Shown piece after piece: positions 56,064 through 64,000 of a DNA stretch of 64,000 nucleotides. The DNA lies in contig NC_066579.1 in NCBI RefSeq assembly GCF_024323335.1, positions 128,949,854-129,013,853 on the forward strand, read 5' to 3'. Numbering within the stretch: position 1 is the first letter of the stretch; every line of letters starts with the position of its first letter. The notes under the pieces are model-generated. The model was given only the letters and a program-made list of their open reading frames with translations, had not been told where the DNA came from and did not search any database. This DNA is from Lathyrus oleraceus. Taxonomy: Eukaryota; Streptophyta; Magnoliopsida; Fabales; Fabaceae. Both the position numbers and the translations under genes were made by a program.

Positions 56064-59000
56064 TCTGTCTGAAGAGTAACTTGGACCATATCCTCGGCAG
56101 TCCAGTTGTTGATCACTTCCCCTGGCGCACTTGGGCGGACCCAGCAGTCGAGATCACAATCGCTGTCGACATCTTCACCCTCAGTAGCAAAGACATCACC
56201 ATGATTCATCAGCCCAGCGCTGGTGAAGGTACTTGGACCTGCTGCCCCCTGTTCCGCTCGGAGAGGCTCATAACCGATGCCAAATTTGTCCTCTTTGACT
56301 GGCAAGTCCACCATCTTGCCCCAGCCCTCAGCTCTACCAGAGTCCACAACCTCCTTAGCTTGCTTGTAGGAAGTGATAGAGGCACCTGGCTTCTTCTGCT
56401 CAGCGTAGGCCACCTTCTCAATAGCCACCGTCTCGAACCCCTGGCACAATGTCTCGTGGATCTCGCCATCCACCTCGACATATTTGAATGAGGACAGATG
56501 ACTCACCAGAATGTCCTCTTCACCGCACACGGTCACAATCTGACCGTTCCAGACGTATTTGAGCTTCTGGTGGAGAGTCGATGAGACTGCTCCTGCTGCA
56601 TGGATCCATGGACGTCCCAGAAGGCAACTGTAAGCAGGCTGGATGTCCATGACATAGAAGACAATGTCAAACTCCTCCGGACCTATCCTTATAGGCAAAG
56701 TGATTTCACCAAAGACAGAACGCTTGGATCCATCAAATGCACGAACCACTAGGTCACTTGGCGTCAGTACAACCCCTTCAACCGGTATCTTCTTCAGGAT
56801 TTGCTTCGGCAGCACGTTCAGCGAAGAACCGGTGTCCACCAGGACATGAGACAGCACAGCCCCCTTACACTCCATGGTGATGTGCAAGGCCTTGTTGTGA
56901 TTCCGCCCCTCAGGTGTCAAATCAAGATCTGTGAACCCTACACCGTGTCGGGTAGTCACATTAGCAATTACACCTTCCAGTTGATTGACCGAAATCTCCT
57001 GAGGTACATACGCCATATTTAACATCTTCAGCAAGGCGTCTCTATGTGCCTCAGAGCACAACAGCAGAGAAAGGATAGAGATTTTGGAGGGAGTTTGATT
57101 GAGCTGATCTACAATCTTGTAGTCACTCTTCTTTATTATCCTCATGAATTCCTCCACGTCCTTCTCAAACGAGCCACCAGGCACATTTGTTTGAGCAGGA
57201 ACTTCATCAACAACGGCCTGTTTGCCCTTAGCTTTAGCAGATGCCTCAGCATTGGCATCCCTCAACTGTTGAGGCGCAAACAGCCGACCACTACGGGTAA
57301 AGCCTCCGGGTCCACCCACATTGTCCACAGCAGGACTCACAACGACCGGAGCTTTACTAGCAGGTGCAAAAATCGTCACGGGCGCTTGATTTGAAGGCTT
57401 GACCCTGTTCTCAGCCCTCCTGTTGCTTCGGTAGGCATTGTCATACCTCCAAGGCACAGCATTATTATTCTCGGCCCTTCTGACCGGAACGACGATGGTT
57501 GTTGGAGTGTTGGTAGCAACTGGTGCGGAAATGGTAACCGGAGTACCACTCGTTGTAGGCGCACGCCCTTCGGATGGCTTGAAGAAGATAGTGACAGTAG
57601 ACACTGCCCCTTGATCTCTGTCATCAGCCCTACCAAACTGAACATGGCCCTGATCCATCAAACCCTGGATACCAACCCTTAGTAGATCGCACTCATCAGC
57701 TGACTCTGCACAGCCCAAACAGTCTCTATCACAGCCCGGATGAACACCACTATTCAGCAGACGGTCTTTGACAACCAGCAAAGAAGTCTGAATCTCTTCA
57801 ACACTGATCACTAAATCCCCGGATTCAGCCCCTTCAATATAATTTACCCTATGAGCACCATGCGCGGGCATAGGGTTGTTCACAACATTCGGCACAGGGG
57901 AGAAATTGATCGTCTTAGAATCGATCAGATCTTGGACTTTATGCTGGAAAGCCCGACATTTCTCGATATTATGTCCTGGTGCTCCAGAATGGAAATCGCA
58001 CCGGACATTTGCATCGTACCCAGGTGGCAAGACAGTTGGTGGAGCCATAGTTCTCAACTCCACGAAACCCAACCTGAGCAACTCAGGTAGAAGCTCAGCA
58101 TATGACATAGGTAGCGGGTCAAACCTTCTATCCGGTTGCAGCCTCTGCCTCGGCTGATAAGGATGTTGTTGCTGTTGTTGTTGTTGTCTTGGTTGTTGAG
58201 GAGGTGGACGTTGTTGCGGTGCAGGAATGGTTACTGCAGCAACCTGTCTATACTGATGCTGATTTCTGTTCGGCCCTCGGCGGTGCTGAACAGCGCTAGT
58301 TTCACCTTCTCTACGGCGAGGTGCCCCAGAGAAAGGTTTCTTTGATGAAGAGGAACCCACATCGTTGATCTTCCCAGCCTTGATCAAACTCTCGGTTCTT
58401 TCACCACAGATTACAACATCAGAGAAGCTTCCAAATGGGCAACTCCCCATTCGGTCCATAAAGACACCCTGCAGTGTGCCAATGAACATATCAGTCAACT
58501 CCCTTTCCAGCATAGGGGGTTGGACCCTGGCAGCAAGTTCACGCCACCTCTGGGCGTATTCTTTGAAACTCTCATTATTTTTCTGGCACAGACTCTGCAG
58601 CTGAGTCCTGCTCGGTGCCATATCCATGTTGTGCTTGTATTGTCTGAGAAAAGCTTCTCCCAGATCCCTCCAACATCGGATAGAATCTCGCTTGAGTTCC
58701 ATGTACCAATCCAGAGATGCCCCAGATAGGCTATCCTGGAAGAAATACATCCACATTTTCTCGTCATCTGTATATGCCGAGATCTTCCGATAATAGGCCT
58801 GCACGTGGGTGCGAGGGCAAGAAGTACCGTTGTACTTGTCGAAGGTGGGCGCTTTGAATTTGTGGGGAATCCTCAGACCTTCCACTAACCCCATATTCGT
58901 GACATCGAACCCAAGAGAGTTCTGGCATTCCATCGCCCTAATTTTCTCAGCCAGGGCATCGACCTTACGATCCCTATCTTCATTTCTAGCAACATCACCT

Positions 59001-59359
59001 TCATCCTCTCCCATCATTGTGAACATGTCCTCTTGTCTATCAACAAAAGGAGCTGGATGACGCGCCGGAGCCCTGGTAGCTCTAACATTAACCTCTGCAG
59101 CAAGAGGCTGACCATCAACCCTTATACCCCTGAGTTCTTCTCCAGTGGCGTAACCATAAACAGGAGCAGCAGCAACGTTGGCATTTTCGAAACCAGGTGG
59201 AGCAATAGGTGAACCGTGGTTAGACGCCTGAATAACCGTTTCCTGTCTCTGAACCAAAGCACGGAGCTCCTCCTGACCCTGAGCAACCCCTTGCATCATC
59301 GTCAAAAATTGGGCCATGTTCGCCCTCATCTCAGCCATCTCAGCCTGAACCTGATCCAT
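56060..59359 (-). CDS. gag-pro: Ogre gag-protease polyprotein, copy 2
   Basis: 1099 residues from the ATG at 59359 (open frame upstream to 59458 without ATG). Same domains and same sequence as copy 1: capsid domain, glutamine run, zinc-knuckle variant, second cysteine cluster and protease D-T-G-S-S. A silent-looking difference near 59083 (a versus g in the other copies) is the only change I noticed. It stops inside the intron donor, so unspliced RNA gives gag-protease and spliced RNA gives the full polyprotein. Confidence 0.92.
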   Translation of the reverse strand: MDQVQAEMAEMRANMAQFLTMMQGVAQGQEELRALVQRQETVIQASNHGSPIAPPGFENANVAAAPVYGYATGEELRGIRVDGQPLAAEVNVRATRAPARHPAPFVDRQEDMFTMMGEDEGDVARNEDRDRKVDALAEKIRAMECQNSLGFDVTNMGLVEGLRIPHKFKAPTFDKYNGTSCPRTHVQAYYRKISAYTDDEKMWMYFFQDSLSGASLDWYMELKRDSIRCWRDLGEAFLRQYKHNMDMAPSRTQLQSLCQKNNESFKEYAQRWRELAARVQPPMLERELTDMFIGTLQGVFMDRMGSCPFGSFSDVVICGERTESLIKAGKINDVGSSSSKKPFSGAPRRREGETSAVQHRRGPNRNQHQYRQVAAVTIPAPQQRPPPQQPRQQQQQQQHPYQPRQRLQPDRRFDPLPMSYAELLPELLRLGFVELRTMAPPTVLPPGYDANVRCDFHSGAPGHNIEKCRAFQHKVQDLIDSKTINFSPVPNVVNNPMPAHGAHRVNYIEGAESGDLVISVEEIQTSLLVVKDRLLNSGVHPGCDRDCLGCAESADECDLLRVGIQGLMDQGHVQFGRADDRDQGAVSTVTIFFKPSEGRAPTTSGTPVTISAPVATNTPTTIVVPVRRAENNNAVPWRYDNAYRSNRRAENRVKPSNQAPVTIFAPASKAPVVVSPAVDNVGGPGGFTRSGRLFAPQQLRDANAEASAKAKGKQAVVDEVPAQTNVPGGSFEKDVEEFMRIIKKSDYKIVDQLNQTPSKISILSLLLCSEAHRDALLKMLNMAYVPQEISVNQLEGVIANVTTRHGVGFTDLDLTPEGRNHNKALHITMECKGAVLSHVLVDTGSSLNVLPKQILKKIPVEGVVLTPSDLVVRAFDGSKRSVFGEITLPIRIGPEEFDIVFYVMDIQPAYSCLLGRPWIHAAGAVSSTLHQKLKYVWNGQIVTVCGEEDILVSHLSSFKYVEVDGEIHETLCQGFETVAIEKVAYAEQKKPGASITSYKQAKEVVDSGRAEGWGKMVDLPVKEDKFGIGYEPLRAEQGAAGPSTFTSAGLMNHGDVFATEGEDVDSDCDLDCWVRPSAPGEVINNWTAEDMVQVTLQTE

Positions 59360-60679
59360 GCTTCTTCGCTGATTGAGTCTTGTAGAATACCGGTGCGGTC
59401 GCTGATCAGCTATCCTGCCTGACACAGGAACCAGAGTGAGAAGTCCGAACCAGAACACCTGTTATGCAACATGTTATGATTATGATGTTAATGCATATGA
59501 TGCACATGATAATGATCATTTCTCAGGCCTTCAAAGAGTCTGATTCATCTTCGAAAAAAGCAATCTGCAGCAACGGCACAGTATACCAGAGCAATGAGTA
59601 CCGAGTGAAACCAACAATTTCATCTGTAAATGAGCACCTGGATCTATCAGTGAACAGACTCCGGAATGTACCTGAGAAATGATATGCATGCAGAGATCAT
59701 TTTTTTTTTTTTTTTTTTTTTTTTTTCAAATTTTTATTGATTCTTTTTTTTTGTTGATTGCGTTTCTTTTGAAAAATAAACATGCTATGATGCACATGAT
59801 GCAGACACGACTGGCAAGCTGTGCATCTCTGAACACAGGATCGAAGCTTCGGCTCGAACTCTGATCACAATCATCTGAAACCCAAAGTCAACTGGTCAAC
59901 TGTCATCTGAGCCCAATCTGAGGAACCGAGTCACCAACGGAGCAACCTTAAATTCAGCCCAGGGGTTCGAAATAAACGGAACCCTCTGATCAATACCGGG
60001 GTCAAACCTCCGGCGTCCAGAAATAACGATCCATAAATCCGACTTATAAATATGACTCTGATCAACGGAACCAAAAGTCACCATCAAAGTCACCATCAGA
60101 ACATGCATCTGTAAGAATCACCCTCCCCTCACAGGTAAATTCTAATCAGGTCATCCTAAGGCGGATAATAGTCTCGACAATCGGGCAAAGATACTCAATG
60201 GGTTTGCCCTTTCGGGTGTGCCATTGTAGCTCCCTTAAGATCGTCTCAACCAAGAATCCGGGAAAGAACGGTCACCAGAGTCAATAGTTCAGATGAAGTA
60301 ACTCAACCAAAGTGGAATACCCACAGAGGCAAGCACTATCAAATGAACCTCGTCCGGCTTGTGGTACATCATATTGCCCGGCACATGTTGACCTAACATG
60401 AAGGAGGCAACATGAGACCACACTAATCCTAGGTGTATACTCGGGCCTGGGTTTTAGCCCCACTCAGAACACCCACCCCAAACAGAGGAACCACCTGCAC
60501 AGAGAACAACTCAATGATAGTATGATGCATGCAAACATAAATGCAAATAATAAATGCAAACAATAAATGAAATGAATGCAATAAACAACAACAGATAGCA
60601 ACCAAAGCCCTAACCTAGAGAGCGCTAGGAGAGACTCGCTTAGGGAAGAAGGACCAGCACAGGTCAACTTCTCTAGTTG
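59360..60679 (-). other. Ogre 5' leader, copy 2
   Basis: Non-coding, matching the other two leaders. The T run (59700-59726) is 27 nt, against 26 and 28 in the others, and the following short T run also differs in length. Confidence 0.7.
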
Positions 60680-60697
60680 TCCCCAGCAGAGTCGCCA
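60680..60697 (-). other. Ogre primer-binding site, copy 2
   Basis: Minus strand TGGCGACTCTGCTGGGGA, two bases from LTR C. Confidence 0.92.
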
Positions 60698-60699
60698 GC

Positions 60700-63600
60700 T
60701 GTCGCATTACGCGAAAAACCGGCGGGAAAAAAGAAACAACAGAGCCGCCACCGTGCGTTATTTATCCCAAAAGAGGGAAAGGAAACGCTCGAAGTAAACC
60801 TGGGAAAGAACATGGTCTCGCGACCAAAGAGAATGGGTTCGGGAGTCGGTTATGCGAAGGGAAGGTATTAGCACCCCTACGCATCCGTAGTACTCTACGG
60901 GATCCACGCACAAAAGGAAGGAAAATGGTTGCTAAAATCACTGCTCAAACACACACACACTGGCTGAAAGAGACACAGGAAAACACACAAGACTGAAACT
61001 GACTCGGCAGGATATCGCATCCTGGGCCTACTTAGTCTATCAAGCATAGACATCAGAGTCGAAGTAGTTCGGACCGGGGAAACGACACATGCTCGCTAGG
61101 ATGTCGCATCCTATGCATACGTATCTCCTTTGGACGAAGGAGAATCAGAGCATTCGTAGCTCGGCTGACACGCACACAAACGGAAACAGGCAATGGCAAA
61201 CGTGGAGCCTGAATGCCAATCACTGGGCTTACATCAGCATCCGAACCAAAAACACACACAAGGAGGCAAACGAGGAGCCTGAATGCCAATCACTGGACTT
61301 ACATCAGCATCCGAACCAAAACACACACTGGAACCCGAACGCCACTCGATGGACTTACATCAGCTTCCAAGCACACAACACCACAAAACGAAGACACAGG
61401 CAGAAGAAAGGTCTCGATTGCAACTAGGGCAAGAGAAAGGGGAGGTCTCAATCGCAACGAGGGCGAGAGAAAAGCATTAGTGTTAGTTGTTAGTCAAACT
61501 CGACAAGACATCGCATCTCGTGCCTACGTATCTCATCTGGACATGAGAATCAGAGTTGCCGTAGTTCGGCTAAACTATTCCTGTTGGTTTGTGTTTTTTA
61601 GGTGGACAACGTCACTACGCAATCTACCGGATGCTCGACCTTTGGAGACTTACTCACCTGTAGTAGAAGGAGTGGACGTATCCTTAAGAGGGGATAATGT
61701 TTGTTTGTGTTTTAGGAAAGCTCAAGCAAGAAAGGAAGTCCTATACGAAGGAACCGTGCTACCTTAATTGACATGCGAACGAGACTACGCGGAGTCTAGC
61801 AAACCTAGGGGATACAATCACACCACACAAACATATACAGCATGAAATAAACACACCAACAAGGGGCTCAAACATCAGGGTTAGGCTTTAGTCGAGGGGT
61901 CATATCAACCTCAACAAACAAGCCTCTGTATCGGGGTCAGGTTGGCTCTTAACCTTGCCATTGAGGGGCTAAGGTGAAGCCAGATGAAAGGTGATGAGGG
62001 GTGTGCCTCATTGCTTCTATCTCAAGTCAGAGAGAGCATCAGACAAAGGGAGCGTGGGTCCAGAATGGGGGGACCCTTCTACGCTCAGGACATAGACTCG
62101 ACTGTACAATGTACAAGATCTTGGGCTTGGATCTCAATGCTACAACCATGTAATGGGAGCAAGGAGAAGACTCACAGAATAGTGGGGGATAGATTGCTTA
62201 TCCCTACCTTCCACCAATTGCCTCAAATGAGGACTTTCCCTGCTTAGGACAAATATAAACATACACAAGCATTGCCTCTTAAGGAGGACTTCAGACAGTT
62301 TGCCCGGCTCGGTAACAGCCGGGTCTCCAGACTACATGAAGAAGAAAGTTCTATACCTCAATGCCAATTGCTTATAAGCAAAGCAATGCAAGTTCTTAAG
62401 AGAACTGAGCAACTAAGTGTACCTGTACAAAAGTCAAACAGAATCAGCATCCCATTCATGATCAGACAACAACAATAATGATCAATCAGTAAGGTACAAT
62501 CAAACAATAATGGGCACAACACAAAGCTCAATGTGAACCAACATCCTACAAAACAGCCACATTAGTTTACAAGTCAAGTAAAACATCCCAAATGTGAAAC
62601 AATATCCTTAAGCCTTAACTCCTTAACCTGAAAAGCCACAATCACATTCAAATGTAAGTAACATGACCACTAGGACTAGCCTAGGGTCCAAAAGAAAGAA
62701 AAATCCTAAAACAGCAACCAATTCATGATCAAAGTCAAGCTATTTCAATAACAAAGGGATCCCAATTGGTCCCATATCCAAACTATGTACGCATTTTATT
62801 CTATACACAATGTAAGGCAAAAGAAGCAAACATGGATCATATAAGAGCAACCAGCAAGATCACATCCAAATAAATGCCAAAATGGCTCCAAAAAATCCAC
62901 AAAAATTCTATCCTAAACAGGGGACATTCAACAAGCTTCATGTCAATTTTCAAGCAATTTGGATAAAAGGAGCTATAGGAATTAATTAAACATGACAAAG
63001 CATGCAAAAACAACATCAAATGAGGCCCAATAATATGCATCAACTTCAATCCAATGGTAAACAGTGAGATTAAATGGGAAATGGATGGGACCAAAGCCAA
63101 ATGAAAGCTACACATGTCAGGAACTATTCTACCAAATTTCATGGTCATATCATTCATCATGCCCATTCTATGCACAAAGTAAGGCAAACTAGTTCAAAGG
63201 AAGCCCTAAGCCTACAAACAGAATTATTGCATTCAAATCCACATCAACACAATCCCAAAAATTCTCAAACAATTTACATCTAAACAGGACCTAATCCAGG
63301 TATGGCACACCAAATTTCAGCTTAATAGGGCAAATGGAACCATGTCAATGAAAATCAACAAAAACAGGCACAAGTATAGGCTCCAAATCACAACCTCAAC
63401 ACATGCTTCCACTTTAAAAATTCATAATTCAATGAAAACAAAAAAGAAATGGATGAGACCAAAACAGGGAGGTCCTATCATGTGTCTACTACAAGCATAT
63501 CAAATTTCATGAATTTCCAATACACTATGAGCATTTTACAATGATTCTACCAACCTATGTCACATGGATTTGCAAATTCAACCACCAGAAATGAAAAATC

Positions 63601-64000
63601 ATGATCAATTAGAAAACACAATGAACAATTCCACAAAAATTACCAAAGCCACCTAACATGTTAATGAGCATCCCTACCAAATTTCAATCAATTCTAACAA
63701 GGATAGGTCATGCTAAAAAATCCAACAAATTGGCATCAAGAGGTGTGACACCAATTGTCACACCTAAGTTTGAAAAATTGTAACTCAAAGGCCAGGTAAC
63801 ATAAATTCATGAAATTTACATGGAAAAAATCCTCAGCCAATCAAGATTCACCACAAAAATTTTCAGCCATTTATCATACAATATGAGGATTTCATGATCA
63901 AATCATTCAAAGGTATCAAATTATGCACATGTGGAAGAAACCCTAGGTCAAATGAAAAATATTCCATGCACAACTTTGACCAATAGGTCAAAAATCATCT
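60700..64000 (-). repeat. Ogre LTR C, partial (3301 bp in window)
   Basis: Matches LTR A from 22527 and LTR B from 41615 until the window ends. It shares some variants with LTR A (G-run and A-run lengths near 60803 and 60912) and one with LTR B (the base equivalent to 23809), so no simple order of duplication is evident. The chain may continue beyond the window. Confidence 0.95.

Larger units (their letters stand above)
41615..64000 (-). mobile_element. Ogre element, copy 2, coding-intact, 5' LTR cut by window end
   Basis: 5' LTR from 60700 (runs off the window), primer site 60697-60680, leader, gag-protease 59359-56060, intron 56063-55821, pol 55810-52340, tail 52339-47036, 3' LTR 47035-41615. 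Both long frames are uninterrupted and joined in phase by the intron, so this copy could be autonomous if its LTRs are active. Confidence 0.92.

Overview
The window is repeat-rich nuclear DNA from a flowering plant. The best guess is a legume of the pea/vetch/lentil tribe (Fabeae), because most of it is a giant Ty3/gypsy 'Ogre' retrotransposon of the kind that dominates those genomes: 5.4-kb LTRs, a tRNA-Arg-type primer site, an intron between protease and reverse transcriptase, and a long tandem-repeat tail. I see no host gene, rRNA, tRNA gene or CRISPR array. Everything recognisable is a transposon, a transposon remnant or a satellite.

Layout. 1-2885: AT-rich DNA with short tandem repeats and a decayed Ty1/copia fragment (1741-2441). 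2886-4499 and 15223-20033: two blocks of one AT-rich satellite with ~650-670-bp monomers. Between them, 4500-15222: a plus-strand Tat-lineage Ty3/gypsy element with 600-bp LTRs (4500-5099 and 13440-14039, one mismatch seen), followed by the truncated start of a second copy that shares the middle LTR. This element has lost reverse transcriptase and RNase H, leaving protease fused to integrase. It carries a 1.2-kb inverted copy of its own protease-integrase segment immediately after the primer site, and it has a spliced antisense gene (three exons, own TATA box, 665 predicted residues) downstream of integrase.

20029-64000: a minus-strand chain of Ogre units with a period of ~19.09 kb, LTR-internal-LTR-internal-LTR, in which neighbouring units share LTRs. 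LTRs are at 22527-27950, 41615-47035 and 60700 onward (cut by the window end). Each complete internal region reads, on the minus strand: primer site, 1.2-kb leader, gag-protease, 242/243-nt intron, RT-RNase H-integrase, ~5-kb tail with tandem repeats, polypurine tract. Splicing of the intron joins the two frames. The right-hand copy has an uninterrupted 1156-codon pol. The left-hand copy differs by one missing G that breaks integrase. A third internal region, at the left end, is cut within gag where it joins the satellite.

How the parts work together. The right-hand Ogre unit looks coding-competent. The Tat element can supply at most gag-like, protease and integrase parts, and would need another element's reverse transcriptase. 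Because its leader is antisense to its own pol, its transcript should fold into a ~1.2-kb double-stranded stem, so it may act as a natural small-RNA trigger. Both transposon chains meet the satellite at short microhomologies and both share LTRs between tandem units. This fits unequal LTR recombination or insertion of circular or concatemeric DNA, but misassembly has to be excluded first.
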